64,000 nucleotides of DNA from Nitrobacter sp. NHB1 (GCF_036964665.1 NZ_JBAMDA010000001.1:2580001-2644000), one strand, 5' to 3'. Numbered from the stretch's first letter, positions 26,061 to 36,063 are shown. The notes: a model not told the origin generated them from the sequence alone. Made by a program: numbers and translations.

Positions 26061-27233
26061 TTATTGCGGGTTATTCGTCGCGTTCTGCTCTTGCCAATAC
26101 GGCACGATGCCGAAGTGCGCGTAGAGTTCCGTAAGTTGCTGCGTCGGAACGAATGTCGACCGGCTCTTTTTGTTGGCTGGAAGAGAAGGAACGTTTCGAA
26201 GGAGCCGCTCGCTCACCCTCAGGCGATAATCCCCTGGCTCATGCCGCGTCCAGGTGAGCGCCTGAAGCGGCAATGCAAACACGGTTGGACTGTGTTGGGA
26301 AGACCCATTGTGTGAAGATCCATTGTGTTGGGAAGACCCATGGCGCCTTATCCGGAGGTACGCAATATAGCCGCGCTTGGCATCGATGACGGCTTGATCA
26401 ATATGACCTATCAAACTGCCATTTTCCGAATACACGGTCGCAGACCTCAGCCCGGATATCGATGTGATCGTCGGAGACATGAGCGTCGAAATGACAGTGT
26501 TTTGGTCGATCATGAGACTGTCGACTGGATCATTCCGGGTTTGCTGACCGTTTCGTGACTGATTACCTGTGGCACCTGATTTTTGATCGCTCTTACGTTG
26601 CGCTTCAGCATGGCTATCCGTTTGGTGCTCAAGCTCAGTTAGCCGATCGCGTCGGCTTCTCTTTGTCTGGACCCCCGGGGACCCAGGAAGAGACGCGGAA
26701 CCGTTATCCGCGTGCGAGAACCCGAGCAGATCAGGGTCGCCTGGACCGAGATCGCCGTAACCATGGGGATCGACGCCGTTCGGGTACCCCCAATAACCGT
26801 AAAGTCTGGTTTGTGAATTCGATGCAACCAGCGGATAGACAAGACTGCGATTGATCAGGGGAGCGTGGCGTAGTTCGTCAGCGGTGACATTGATGCCGAT
26901 CGTCCTGGCGTCAGGCTTGGGAGCCATCAACAACCAAGGCACCGCAACGAGGTGGCCGCCCAAATCGAAGTTTTGGCTTCCGTCGATCAGAACGTATTTG
27001 ATCTTCCCGTTGGTGCTGTCGATGATCAGTGAAGCGATACGGCCCGCCTCGTTTCCGTTCCGATCGCTGATGAGTTTCCCGACAATGTCCGCGGCGGGAA
27101 CAACCGGAATCCGGGAATGCTCGCTTGGGCTTTGCGTCGCAGGCTGCGCTGCATGAGTGACCGATGGCACTATTGCCAGCGACCAACCGATAGCCGCTGC
27201 GGCCGCTGCTATTGTTATCGCTCGCTTTCCCAT
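26061..27233 (-). CDS. secreted protein with two PRC-barrel domains
   Basis: 390 residues. A signal peptide ends near ATHAAQP at residue 30. A PRC-barrel domain occupies about 45-125 (VGKLISDRNGNEAGRIASLIID) and a second about 250-320 (ATVYSENGSLIGHIDQAVIDAKRG). The link between them (about 175-245) is very polar and rich in Gln, Arg, Ser and Asp, with no fold expected. Inside the second domain a short repeat GSSQHN/GSSHN/GSSQHS expands a loop. PRC-barrel proteins bind partners or pigment-protein complexes; a signal peptide suggests an envelope role. Function unknown. Confidence 0.75.
   Translation of the reverse strand: MGKRAITIAAAAAAIGWSLAIVPSVTHAAQPATQSPSEHSRIPVVPAADIVGKLISDRNGNEAGRIASLIIDSTNGKIKYVLIDGSQNFDLGGHLVAVPWLLMAPKPDARTIGINVTADELRHAPLINRSLVYPLVASNSQTRLYGYWGYPNGVDPHGYGDLGPGDPDLLGFSHADNGSASLPGSPGVQTKRSRRDRLTELEHQTDSHAEAQRKSDQKSGATGNQSRNGQQTRNDPVDSLMIDQNTVISTLMSPTITSISGLRSATVYSENGSLIGHIDQAVIDAKRGYIAYLRIRRHGSSQHNGSSHNGSSQHSPTVFALPLQALTWTRHEPGDYRLRVSERLLRNVPSLPANKKSRSTFVPTQQLTELYAHFGIVPYWQEQNATNNPQ
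26291..26341 (-). repeat. three-copy short tandem repeat inside the PRC-barrel gene
   Basis: TGTGTTGGGAAGACCCAT at 26291-26308 and again at 26324-26341, with a shorter diverged copy of 15 bases between. All units are multiples of three and encode GSSQHN-like peptides, so the array can change copy number without breaking the frame. Confidence 0.85.
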
Positions 27234-27571
27234 TTTTGTGATCTCGATATCCGGTCGCCGTTGCGCGCGACTCTTATAAGCTCACCAATTCGAAGCCTGT
27301 CGCGCTGACAACTGCGTTGTCGTCCAGAGTTCGTTCTGCTGCGGCTGGTATCGCGAAAACGCAAAGAACGAGACGCGGTTCCGATCCGGCTGCTTGAATT
27401 TCTAATTCGCTGGATTCCGGCGGGGGTTGATCCCCCAGGTCATTACACCGCCGATGAGATGAGAGAGGTCGGCTTTTGACCGAGGTAATGAGGCGTACTC
27501 GCACCACCGGGAGCGTTATTCGTGCGATGCGATCAGCCGCCGACAACGTTCTCATCGTGTTATCGCTCCTA
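27234..27571. other. intergenic region between PRC-barrel gene and cfa
   Basis: About 340 bases upstream of the minus-strand PRC-barrel gene and downstream of cfa. It should contain the promoter for the PRC gene. A plus-strand open frame starting at 27476 runs into antisense cfa and is not credible. Nothing more can be seen. Confidence 0.3.
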
Positions 27572-28858
27572 CTACTCGCCCGCAATTCGAAGCGGACTTT
27601 GCGGCACGTTGTCGAGTTTTCTCATGCGGTGCTCTTCACGCTCAATGTAACCGCGAGTCATCGGTACGATGCCCTGCCGCTTGGTCAATTGAATCTGCAT
27701 GACCATCATCGCCTGCTCACGGAAAGCCACTTCCGATGCATCAAGATAGAATTCCCACATCCGCAGGAAACGCTCGTCATAAATGGGCCTGAGGTCTTTG
27801 GCGTGAGCGAGAAAACGCGTGCGCCACGCGCTGAGCGTTTCGGCGTAATGCAAGCGCAGAATCTCGATATCGGTTACGAGCAGACCGGCTCGTTCGATGG
27901 ATGGCATGACTTCGGATAGAGCCGGGATATAGCCGCCGGGAAAGATATATTTTGCTATCCATGGGCTCGTCACGTTTGGTCCCTCGGAACGCCCGATGGA
28001 AGACAGCAGCATGACACCGTCTCCCGCAAGAAGGTCGGCGCATTTGCGGAAGTAATGGTCGTAGAAGCCGATGCCGACGTGCTCGAACATACCGACCGAG
28101 ACGATGCGGTCCATCGGACCCCGTGCGTCACGATAATCCCGCAGGTAAAACCGGATCTTTCGCGAAAGATCCGTTTCGCTCACCCGTTCGCGTGCCCGGC
28201 GCAGTTGCTCTTCCGAGAGCGTGATGCCGGTGACTTGGGCATCGCAAAACTGCGCGAGATAGATTGCAAGGCCGCCCCAGCCGCAACCAATATCGAGCAC
28301 ATGCTTGCCCGGTCGCAAAATAAGCTTGGCCGCGAGGTGGCGTTTTTTGGCAAGCTGCGCATCATCAAGAGACTGTTGGGGCGCCTCGAAATAGGCGCAG
28401 CTATACTGTCGATCGGAATCAAGAAAAAGTGAGTAGAGCCGTTCATCGAGATCGTAATGATGTGCAACGTTTTCGCGTGCGCGGGTCCTGTAATTCAGTT
28501 GTTGCAGCCGGCGCCAGAGATATCGCATCACCCATTGCGGGCGTGCCCAATGGGGCAGCATTTTGTCGCGCTCTTGGTGTAACAGCAGGTCCAGCAGATC
28601 GAGGATCGTGCCTTCCTCCATCACAAGCGTCCCGTCCATGTAGCATTCGCCAAGGTGCAATTCGGGGTCGAGCAGAATTCCACGCACGGCGGCAGCCGTC
28701 GTCAAACCTGCTGTAATCGGCTTGCCGCTACCGTCGCCCAAGTTGAAGGTAGTGCCGGCTGGCATCGTCAGGTTCAGATTGCCGCGATGTATGAAGGCTC
28801 TCAGGATGGCGGGCAGCAGTCCGTCCATCCGTCGGCGTACATTCAAGCTAATTGTCAT
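27572..28858 (-). CDS. cfa: cyclopropane-fatty-acyl-phospholipid synthase
   Basis: 428 residues. The SAM-binding motif VLDIGCGWGGLAIYLAQ lies near residue 195, preceded by the family segment ENVAHHYDLDERLYSLFLD and followed by SVGMFEHVG and the late YFRKCADLLAGDG. It transfers a methylene group from S-adenosylmethionine to unsaturated membrane lipids, usually in stress or stationary phase. ATG at 28858 follows GGAAAGCACGAC; a longer frame upstream to 29080 lacks a good binding site and family similarity. Confidence 0.92.
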   Translation of the reverse strand: MTISLNVRRRMDGLLPAILRAFIHRGNLNLTMPAGTTFNLGDGSGKPITAGLTTAAAVRGILLDPELHLGECYMDGTLVMEEGTILDLLDLLLHQERDKMLPHWARPQWVMRYLWRRLQQLNYRTRARENVAHHYDLDERLYSLFLDSDRQYSCAYFEAPQQSLDDAQLAKKRHLAAKLILRPGKHVLDIGCGWGGLAIYLAQFCDAQVTGITLSEEQLRRARERVSETDLSRKIRFYLRDYRDARGPMDRIVSVGMFEHVGIGFYDHYFRKCADLLAGDGVMLLSSIGRSEGPNVTSPWIAKYIFPGGYIPALSEVMPSIERAGLLVTDIEILRLHYAETLSAWRTRFLAHAKDLRPIYDERFLRMWEFYLDASEVAFREQAMMVMQIQLTKRQGIVPMTRGYIEREEHRMRKLDNVPQSPLRIAGE

Positions 28859-29233
28859 TGTCGTGCTTTCCGCGCCGGGGCGTAATAGGCGGCAGAGGGA
28901 AAGCGCCCAAAGCTTTGGGAGTGCAATCACCCCGATCGAAGGACGGCCTTTCAACTGCCGACAACCACAACAGTTAACGGCCCGGTCGCTTTGGCGTTCC
29001 TTATTCGGACTGCTGGATATGGCGGACGCACGTTTTCTCTGTTCGGTGCGAAGGAAGCTTTTGGTCGAATCCTGCAACAAGTTAGGTCGTCGACCTCATC
29101 AATCGTCGCGCGGCACCCGCGTGGCTGATCCTATTCCGTCTTGCCAAGGGACAAGCTTTGGCGCTGCGGGAACCTTCCATCGCCGAATTCGTTCGATAGA
29201 CGGGGAGCGATACCGCCATTCACTGGATCTCCC
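28859..29233. other. divergent intergenic region between cfa and the peptide-binding protein
   Basis: About 375 bases with promoters expected for both directions. An open frame continues into the region from the binding-protein gene (to 29141) but the part before 29234 has no family similarity. No regulator site recognised. Confidence 0.3.
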
Positions 29234-31153
29234 GTGATCCTCAGTCGACGAGATGTACTTCGGGCAACGGCGTTTTCCGCTTTCACGCCGCTTCTGATGG
29301 CGGAACGGCAGTCCACGCAGGTGACAGCTTCTCAAGCTCTTCCCTGGAAACACGGCGTATGTCTGCTAGGCGATCTGAAATACCCTCCAAACTTCAGGCA
29401 GTTTGACTACGTGAATGCAAACGCCAAGCGCGGCGGCCTGGTTCGCCGGGCGGCACTGGGGACCTTTGACAGCTTCAACATGGTGGTTGCCGGGGTGAAG
29501 GGCGATCTGGTCGAGGGCATCGAACTCATCTACGATCCCTTGATGGCTCCCTCGCTCGACGAAGCCGCGAGCGTCTACGGGCTCGTCGCGGAGGCTGCGT
29601 GTTACCTGGCAGACTTCTCATGGGTAAGCTTCCGGCTGAGAGCGGCGGCAAAGTGGCATGATGGCCGGCCGATCCTGCCTGAGGACGTGCTATTCTCGCT
29701 CAATGCTTTCAGGAAGTATCACCCGCAATTGTCGACCTATTATAACCATGTCGTGCATGCCGAAAAAACCGGAGACCGAGAGGTCAAGTTTCAGTTCGAT
29801 ACCCCGGGGATCCGGGAGCTGCCGCTGGTCATGGGACAGCTTCTCGTATTGCCGCAGCATTGGTGGGAGGGAACGGACAAGTCCGGCAAGCGGCGGGACA
29901 TTTCAAAGACCACGCTCGAACCTCCTCTCGGCTCAGGCGCTTACCAGATCAAGCAATTCGAGCCCGACCGTTTCGTGCGCTACGAACGGGTGCCCGACTA
30001 CTGGGCCAACGAGGTCCCCGTCAATGTCGGGACCAACAACTTCCAGGAATTGCGCTTCGATTACTTCCGCGATCCGAATGTTGCCTTCGAAGCATTCAAG
30101 GCCGGCGTGCTGGACTGGCGCACCGAGAATGCCGCCAAGAATTGGGCGGCCGGATACGGTTTCCCGGCGGTTTCACAAGGCCGTGTCGTCTTGGAGGAAT
30201 TTCCGATCCGCAGCGTCGGAATGATGCAGGCATTCGCAATGAATCTGAGGCGCGCCAAATTCAGGGATAGGCGCGTGCGAAGGGCCTTCAACTTCGCTTT
30301 CAACTTCGAGAGGCTGAATCAGGAGCTTTTCTACGGCGAATACTCGCGCATTAAAAGCTATTTCGCCGGGACGGAGCTCGCTTGTTCAGGGCTTCCACAA
30401 GGGCGCGAACTGGAGCTATTGCAGCCCATGCGCTCCCAGGTCCCGCCCGAGGTGTTCACCACACCCTATTGGAATCCGGTGAATCCGGATAACGAGGCGG
30501 AACGCGCCAATCTCCTGGAGGCGGTCAATCTGCTCTCGCAGGCAGGGTTCGAGATAAAGGACTTCGGTCTGGTCGATCCCGACACCGGAGAACAGATGGT
30601 CGTCGAGTTCCTCATTGGAGACAAGGACCTCGAGCGAGTGATCTTGTTCTATCAGCCGGCACTGGAGCGGATAGGAATAAAGGTTAGTGTCCGCCTGGTC
30701 GACGACATACAATACACCAACCGTCTGCGCGAATGGGACTTCGATATCATCGTCTCCAACTGGCAGGAATCGCTCACGCCCGGCAACGAACAGCGTGACT
30801 ATTGGGGGTCACGCGCAGCAAGCCAGCATGGATCGCGTAATCTGATCGGCATCGAGGACCCTGCGGTCGACGCGCTTATCGGGCGCATCATCTTCGCGGA
30901 TACCAGGGACGAACTTGTCGCCGCCGCCAGGGCGCTGGATCGGGTGCTGTTGTGGAACCATTTTGTCGTGCCGCAATGGACCCTCTTCAACGAACGCACC
31001 GCACGCTGGGACCGGTTTGGTCATCCCGAACAGATGCCGAAATACGGTATGGCCGCCTTCCCCACACTTTGGTGGCGGGAGGAGGAGGGAATCGCGAAGC
31101 AGCGGTCGATAACGAACGGGAAGATCAACCAGAGAGGCAAGAGGCTCACATGA
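29234..31153 (+). CDS. extracellular peptide-type ABC solute-binding protein, orphan, probable Tat substrate
   Basis: 639 residues of the SBP_bac_5 family (oligopeptide and dipeptide binding). The N-terminus carries SRRDVL, close to a twin-arginine motif, followed by a short hydrophobic run, so Tat export is likely. The fold begins at YDPLMAPSLDEAASVYGLVAE and runs through AAAKWHDGRPILPEDVLFSL to DFDIIVSNWQE and QYTNRLREW near the C-terminus. Members of the YejA type have this length. GTG at 29234 places the Tat motif at the start. No permease or ATPase genes follow; instead an S41 protease gene overlaps its stop (ATGA at 31150). Confidence 0.83.
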   Translation: MILSRRDVLRATAFSAFTPLLMAERQSTQVTASQALPWKHGVCLLGDLKYPPNFRQFDYVNANAKRGGLVRRAALGTFDSFNMVVAGVKGDLVEGIELIYDPLMAPSLDEAASVYGLVAEAACYLADFSWVSFRLRAAAKWHDGRPILPEDVLFSLNAFRKYHPQLSTYYNHVVHAEKTGDREVKFQFDTPGIRELPLVMGQLLVLPQHWWEGTDKSGKRRDISKTTLEPPLGSGAYQIKQFEPDRFVRYERVPDYWANEVPVNVGTNNFQELRFDYFRDPNVAFEAFKAGVLDWRTENAAKNWAAGYGFPAVSQGRVVLEEFPIRSVGMMQAFAMNLRRAKFRDRRVRRAFNFAFNFERLNQELFYGEYSRIKSYFAGTELACSGLPQGRELELLQPMRSQVPPEVFTTPYWNPVNPDNEAERANLLEAVNLLSQAGFEIKDFGLVDPDTGEQMVVEFLIGDKDLERVILFYQPALERIGIKVSVRLVDDIQYTNRLREWDFDIIVSNWQESLTPGNEQRDYWGSRAASQHGSRNLIGIEDPAVDALIGRIIFADTRDELVAAARALDRVLLWNHFVVPQWTLFNERTARWDRFGHPEQMPKYGMAAFPTLWWREEEGIAKQRSITNGKINQRGKRLT

Positions 31154-32505
31154 AGAAATCGCTTTTGCGCACCGTGGGAATTGCCTGCGCGATATCAGCT
31201 GCGATCGTTTATCTTGGACAGGGGCCCGAGGTTGCTGCCGGTCCTCCGAAAACCGATCTGGGACTCGTCGCCGGCGTGATGCAGCTCGTTCAGCGAGACT
31301 ATGTGCATCCAGTCACCTCAAGCCAGCTCACCGACGATGCCCTGAAGGGAATGCTTTCTCGCCTCGATCCGCATTCCTCCTATATGACCGAGCCGGAATT
31401 CCGCGAGTCCGTGGAGGACCTGAACGGAAAGTTCGGCGGCGTCGGCCTGAAGATCTCGGATCGTAACGGACTACCAACCGTCATCTCTCCGATCGACGAC
31501 ACCCCGGCGGCCCGGGCGGGCGTACAGCCGGGCGACGCGATCGTCTCGGTCGATGGCCAAAGTACGCATGGCGCGAATCTGATGGAGGTTGTCAGGAAGA
31601 TTCGCGGAAAGCCGGAAACGACGGTCAAACTGACGATCGTCCGCGGCGGTAAATCGCCGTTCGACGTACCCCTCACCCGGCAAGTCATTAAAGTCCATAG
31701 CGTCAAGTCAAAGCTGGAGCCGGATAACATCGGTTACGTACGAATCAGCGAGTTTGGCCAGGACACGCCAAACGAACTCCGGCAAGCGATCTCGACGCTG
31801 AAGTCTGACGCCGGCGGCAAGCTGGCGGGCCTCGTCCTGGACCTGAGAAATGACCCGGGCGGCTTTCTCTCATCTGCGGTTGACGTGTCCGGCAACTTCC
31901 TGAACGGCGGTACAGTCGTCTCCATCCGGGGGCGTAACAGCAGCGACGATCGTTCGTTTAAGGCACCTGAAACGGGAGCCTTATTGCCGGACACACCAAT
32001 GGTGGTTCTCGTCAACGGCGCCTCGGCGTCGGCGTCCGAAATCGTGGCGGGCGCACTGCAGGACCGTCACCGTGCGACCGTGATGGGGACCCAGAGTTTC
32101 GGCAAGGGATCGGTTCAATCCATCATCACGATCAAGGGCCATGGCGCCTTGCGACTGACGACTGCCCTTTACTATACGCCGTCGGGCCGCTCCATTCAGG
32201 AGGATGGCATCACGCCCGATATCGTCGTCCAGGCGCCGAAAGACGAACAAGTCGCAAATTCCATGGTCCGGCGCGAAGATCAACTCCAAGGCGCTTTCGC
32301 AAATCCCGGGCCACTCACAAAATCCAAAGTCGGATCATACGGCAAGCACGGGTCCGCTGAAACGACATCCCCACCCATCAAGGAACAATTGATCGGAACC
32401 AATCAAGACGCGCAACTCACGGCCGCGCTGAACCATCTCGAGCGACCGCCAGCACCAAATTCCACGACCGCCGGTGCGAGCGGATCGGGAGCAATGCCGT
32501 TGTGA
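31150..32505 (+). CDS. S41 family C-terminal processing peptidase (CtpA type) with PDZ domain
   Basis: 451 residues. A signal peptide or membrane anchor covers about 8-30. A PDZ domain is at about 85-170 (GVGLKISDRNGLP, ARAGVQPGDAIVSVDG), and the protease domain has the Ser-Lys dyad: Ser294 in NGASASASEI and Lys319 in QSFGKGSVQ, 25 residues apart as in Prc. The last 80 residues are polar and low complexity. It should trim periplasmic proteins at their C-termini. It is translationally coupled to the binding protein gene, which suggests that protein could be a substrate or partner. Confidence 0.9.
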   Translation: MKKSLLRTVGIACAISAAIVYLGQGPEVAAGPPKTDLGLVAGVMQLVQRDYVHPVTSSQLTDDALKGMLSRLDPHSSYMTEPEFRESVEDLNGKFGGVGLKISDRNGLPTVISPIDDTPAARAGVQPGDAIVSVDGQSTHGANLMEVVRKIRGKPETTVKLTIVRGGKSPFDVPLTRQVIKVHSVKSKLEPDNIGYVRISEFGQDTPNELRQAISTLKSDAGGKLAGLVLDLRNDPGGFLSSAVDVSGNFLNGGTVVSIRGRNSSDDRSFKAPETGALLPDTPMVVLVNGASASASEIVAGALQDRHRATVMGTQSFGKGSVQSIITIKGHGALRLTTALYYTPSGRSIQEDGITPDIVVQAPKDEQVANSMVRREDQLQGAFANPGPLTKSKVGSYGKHGSAETTSPPIKEQLIGTNQDAQLTAALNHLERPPAPNSTTAGASGSGAMPL

Positions 32506-32536
32506 GGCGGCGCCCACGCACGCAGGATGAACGTCC

Positions 32537-32564
32537 ATGTCTCTGCATAAATGTCTCTGCATAA
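32537..32564 (+). repeat. 14-base perfect tandem duplication upstream of a small membrane protein
   Basis: ATGTCTCTGCATAA occurs twice in a row, at 32537-32550 and 32551-32564. It lies 9 bases before the ATG at 32574, in noncoding DNA after the protease gene. Fourteen bases does not keep a reading frame, unlike the two 15-base duplications elsewhere in the window. Confidence 0.9.
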
Positions 32565-32573
32565 ACCACGCCC

Positions 32574-32837
32574 ATGACCAGCGATGAGCCCGCCACTCGC
32601 TCCGGAAAGGGAAGAAGGACGATTCCCGGCGAGTTGTCCGCGCTGATGCGAGAGGATTTGCGCGCACTCGGGGGTTGGATAGGCCTGATCATCGCGTCGC
32701 TGATCGCCTTCTGGCTCACCGAAGGAACGCAATATCATCAGCTTGCGGCGGGACTTCTGATGTCGTCGTCGACGCTGTTTATCCTGATGGCATTGTTCGA
32801 ATGCCTTTGGCGGCTGTTCGTTGGCCGGAGTCCTTGA
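32574..32837 (+). CDS. small membrane protein, hypothetical
   Basis: 87 residues with two hydrophobic helices (about 33-48 and 56-80) and a basic, polar N-terminus. No family motif. It lies about 70 bases after the protease gene on the same strand and might belong to that operon. ATG at 32574 has no strong binding site; the 14-base duplication just upstream may have altered it. Confidence 0.5.
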   Translation: MTSDEPATRSGKGRRTIPGELSALMREDLRALGGWIGLIIASLIAFWLTEGTQYHQLAAGLLMSSSTLFILMALFECLWRLFVGRSP

Positions 32838-33101
32838 GACGCCAAGATGATCCGGCGCAGCGACGGAAGGACCGTTTGATGCGCAATCATGAAACCATGA
32901 CAAGTGGCGAACCGGAGTAGTCCGCCAATCTGGCTCTTGAAGGATATACATGATGCGCCCAGAACGCAGCGTTGCGCGTATCGATGTACACTCGGGTCCG
33001 AATCAGGCGACCGTGGCCGTTTTCGTTTGCCGTGGCCCGGCGCGGAAGCTTGGTCGTCGCAGACTATCCTCAACATATATATTCGGACCCATCGACGCAG
33101 C

Positions 33102-34976
33102 ATGCCCCAACCCGCCATTGCCGCCAGCGAGCAAAAGTCCGCCACCGCTCCAACAGCGCTATCGGTTCTCAATTCCGTCTTTGGGCTGCCTGCCTTTCGC
33201 GGTGCCCAGGAGGAAATCGTCCGGCACGTGACGACAGGCGGCAATTGCCTGGTGCTGATGCCGACCGGTGGCGGCAAGTCGCTGTGCTACCAGTTACCGT
33301 CGTTGTTGCGTGAAGGCTGCGGCATCGTGGTGTCGCCGCTGATTGCGCTGATGCGCGACCAGGTCGCGGGCCTGCTCGAGGCGGGCGTCAAGGCGGCGGT
33401 GCTGAACTCAACGCTATCCTGGGACGATGCCTCCGAGATCGAGCAGCGCCTGCTGGCCGGCGACCTCGACCTGCTTTACATCGCTCCGGAACGGCTGCTG
33501 ACGCCACGTTGCCTCGCGATGCTGAGCCGCGCGCGGTTGGCGTTGTTCGCCGTCGACGAGGCGCATTGCGTATCGCAGTGGGGGCACGATTTTCGGCCCG
33601 AATACATCGGACTGTCGGTGCTCGCGGAGCGCTTTTCCGGGGTGCCGCGCATCGCGCTGACCGCGACCGCAGATGACCTCACCCGGCGCGAGATTGTCGA
33701 GCGCCTCGCACTGAATGGCGCGCCGAGCTTCGTGGCCAGTTTCGACCGGCCGAATATTCGGTATGAGATCATCGACAAGAAGAACGCCCGGATGCAACTC
33801 AAGGCGTTCATCAACGAGCGCCATGCCGGCGATGCCGGCATCGTCTATTGCCTGTCGCGCGCCAAGGTCGAGGATACCGCCGCCGCGCTGACCAGGGCCG
33901 GCATTGCGGCGCTGCCTTATCACGCCGGCCTGGATGCGAGCTTGCGTGCCCGCAATCAGGATCGCTTCCTCAATGAGGATGGCGTCGTCATCGTCGCCAC
34001 CGTGGCGTTCGGCATGGGGATCGACAAGCCCGATGTGCGCTTCGTTGCGCATCTCGATCTGCCGAAAAGCATCGAGGCCTACTATCAGGAAACCGGACGC
34101 GCCGGACGCGACGGCAAACCTGCCGATGCCTGGATGACCTATGGCCTGGCGGATATCGTGCAGCAGCGGCGCATGATCGATGAATCGCAAGGTGCGGAAG
34201 CGTTCAAGCGCGTGTCGCTCGATAAGCTCAACGCGCTGGTGGGCCTTGTCGAAACCACCCATTGCCGGCGAACGCGCCTGCTCGGCTATTTCGGCGAAAC
34301 GCTCAAAGCCATGAAGTGCGGCAATTGCGACAACTGCCTCTCGCCGCCCAAGGTTCGCGACGGTAGCGTCATCGCGCAAAAGCTGTTGTCCTGTGTCTAT
34401 AGAACCGGCGAGCGCTTCGGCGCGGTCCATCTCATCGATATCCTGACCGGTCGTGAGACCGATCGCGTCAAGCAGTTCGGGCATCACCGATTGTCGGTAT
34501 TCGGGATCGGCGCCGACCTCAACGACAAGCAGTGGCGCGCGGCCCTGCGCCAGGTAGTCGCGTTGGGTCATCTTCGGCCGGACAGCGAGGCGTTCGGTGC
34601 GTTCAAGCTGACGGAATCAGCACGAGACGTCTTGAAGGGCATCACCGCAGTGATGCTGCGCGAAGAATCCGCCGATGCCATCGCTCAACGCGGCACGTCC
34701 AGATCGAAGCGAGGGTCGAAGTTTGTCTCAGTCTCGCGCGATGTGTCCTCGCAATCCGCCGGTCTCATGGGAGCTTTGCGCGCCTGGCGTTCAGAGATGG
34801 CCCGCAAGCACGGCGTTCCCGCCTATGTTGTCTTCAACGATACGACGCTGGAAGGCATCGCGACGTTACAGCCGCGCACCCACGCTCAACTGCACGCCGT
34901 CGCCGGTATCGGTGACAAGAAGCTTGAACGCTACGGCGATGCGCTGATCGCGTTGGTGGAAAAGGAAGCTCGCTGA
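33102..34976 (+). CDS. recQ: ATP-dependent DNA helicase RecQ
   Basis: 624 residues. Motif 0/[12 protein letters not shown] and [11 protein letters not shown] near residues 28-60; motif II is DEAH ([19 protein letters not shown]); motif VI is [11 protein letters not shown] zinc-binding RQC region follows with four cysteines (C19-type KCGNCDNC near residue 410), and an HRDC domain closes the protein (about 545-620). The enzyme unwinds 3' to 5' in recombination and fork repair. ATG at 33102 is chosen because family similarity starts about 30 residues later; the long frame upstream to 32904 has none. Confidence 0.94.
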   Translation: MPQPAIAASEQKSATAPTALSVLNSVFGLPAFRGAQEEIVRHVTTGGNCLVLMPTGGGKSLCYQLPSLLREGCGIVVSPLIALMRDQVAGLLEAGVKAAVLNSTLSWDDASEIEQRLLAGDLDLLYIAPERLLTPRCLAMLSRARLALFAVDEAHCVSQWGHDFRPEYIGLSVLAERFSGVPRIALTATADDLTRREIVERLALNGAPSFVASFDRPNIRYEIIDKKNARMQLKAFINERHAGDAGIVYCLSRAKVEDTAAALTRAGIAALPYHAGLDASLRARNQDRFLNEDGVVIVATVAFGMGIDKPDVRFVAHLDLPKSIEAYYQETGRAGRDGKPADAWMTYGLADIVQQRRMIDESQGAEAFKRVSLDKLNALVGLVETTHCRRTRLLGYFGETLKAMKCGNCDNCLSPPKVRDGSVIAQKLLSCVYRTGERFGAVHLIDILTGRETDRVKQFGHHRLSVFGIGADLNDKQWRAALRQVVALGHLRPDSEAFGAFKLTESARDVLKGITAVMLREESADAIAQRGTSRSKRGSKFVSVSRDVSSQSAGLMGALRAWRSEMARKHGVPAYVVFNDTTLEGIATLQPRTHAQLHAVAGIGDKKLERYGDALIALVEKEAR

Positions 34977-35056
34977 GAAGAATCGTCATCTTCTTTACCA
35001 GGGACAGCGGACCGCCAAAGACCACAGTCTGCCCAAGCCTATTCCACATCAGGCTC

Positions 35057-35162
35057 CTAGAGCGTTTTCGAGCGAAGTGGATACCGGTTCGCGTCAAGAA
35101 AACGCGTCAATCAAAATCATAGAGCCCCGCTTCTGATTCCATCAGAAGCGAAAAGGCTCTAG
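35057..35162. repeat. palindromic repeat element (CTAGAGC type) at the btuF stop codon
   Basis: About 106 bases beginning CTAGAGCGTTTTCGAG and ending GGCTCTAG, so the outer ends are inverted copies. It contains the inner hairpin CTTCTGAT/ATCAGAAG. The same family occurs at 37982, 38326 and 39370 in this window. Its right-hand end supplies the TAG stop codon of btuF (35159-35161 on the minus strand). Such repeats are abundant in Bradyrhizobium relatives. Confidence 0.85.
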
Positions 35163-36058
35163 CCCCCGACGCGCTTCAGCTCCGCGACCAGCCGGTCCAG
35201 CGCATCGGCGAGCATCGGCCCGCCGCACACCGTGAGGTCTTCGGGAATCACGATGCGCCGCGACGGCGGATACAGTTTTTCCAGCGCCGGATGCAACAAC
35301 AGCGCGCTGCCCTCGTCTTCCGCGACATCGCTGTCGTTGGATACCAGGATAAAGTCCGGCCGATCTGCAACAATCGTTTCCAGCTTGGCAAACCCGCCGG
35401 AGCCGATGTCCAGGCCGGACGCGGCATTCGACAACCCGGTGATCGAGAGCAACGCGCTGGTGACGGTGTCATCGCCCGAAACCCAGCCACGCCGCGACAG
35501 CGCCAGCACCCGATAGGGCTTGCGCGCGACCGCCTTCTTCGCGCGGGCAATGGCGGCATCGAGCCGGGCGATCTGGGCTTGCGCGCGATCCGGATGCCCG
35601 ACAAGATCGCCCATCCTGCGAATTTGGCCTTTCACGTCGTCGATCGATTTTGCGATATCGAATTCGGCGACCCTCATTCCTTGCTGCTTCAGCAACTCGC
35701 GCGTCGTTCGCTTCATGTAAAGGCTGGCGACGACAACATCCGGCCTGAGCATCAGCACATCCTCCGCCTCGCCGGAAAGCCGCCGATACTTCTTCGCCTC
35801 CGCCGCGGCCCAGGAGCGCGCGGCATCCCGCGAATAAGGGCTGAGGCCGAGGATCTGGGCGGGATCGGCAAGCGTCATCAGAAGCTGATCGGTGCAGACA
35901 TTGATCGAGGCGACGCGCAGCAGATCGGCGGCCTGCGCCCGCGTGACGGCTCCGACGGTCAATGTCAGAACGATCGCGGCAAGACCGCTGCATCTGCGCC
36001 CGACGATGGCGGCCCGGATCGCCTCACTGAGGCGCTGCACCCGTGCAAACAGCGACAT
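35159..36058 (-). CDS. btuF: vitamin B12 ABC transporter substrate-binding protein
   Basis: 299 residues with a signal peptide ending near AQAADLL at residue 45. The fold type III binding domain follows: LRVASINVCTDQLLMTLADPAQ, then LSPYSRDAARSW, and a long helix linking the lobes at about 150-185. GGAGGTTTGATCGCG precedes ATG 36058. It is the third gene of an operon controlled by a cobalamin riboswitch, so B12 or a related corrinoid is the likely ligand. Confidence 0.85.
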   Translation of the reverse strand: MSLFARVQRLSEAIRAAIVGRRCSGLAAIVLTLTVGAVTRAQAADLLRVASINVCTDQLLMTLADPAQILGLSPYSRDAARSWAAAEAKKYRRLSGEAEDVLMLRPDVVVASLYMKRTTRELLKQQGMRVAEFDIAKSIDDVKGQIRRMGDLVGHPDRAQAQIARLDAAIARAKKAVARKPYRVLALSRRGWVSGDDTVTSALLSITGLSNAASGLDIGSGGFAKLETIVADRPDFILVSNDSDVAEDEGSALLLHPALEKLYPPSRRIVIPEDLTVCGGPMLADALDRLVAELKRVGG

Positions 36059-36063
36059 CGCGA

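Noticed and set aside
26291-26341. Short direct repeats considered as a CRISPR array
   Set aside because: Units are contiguous, lack unique spacers, lie inside a coding frame, and no cas genes are present. No CRISPR array was seen in the window.
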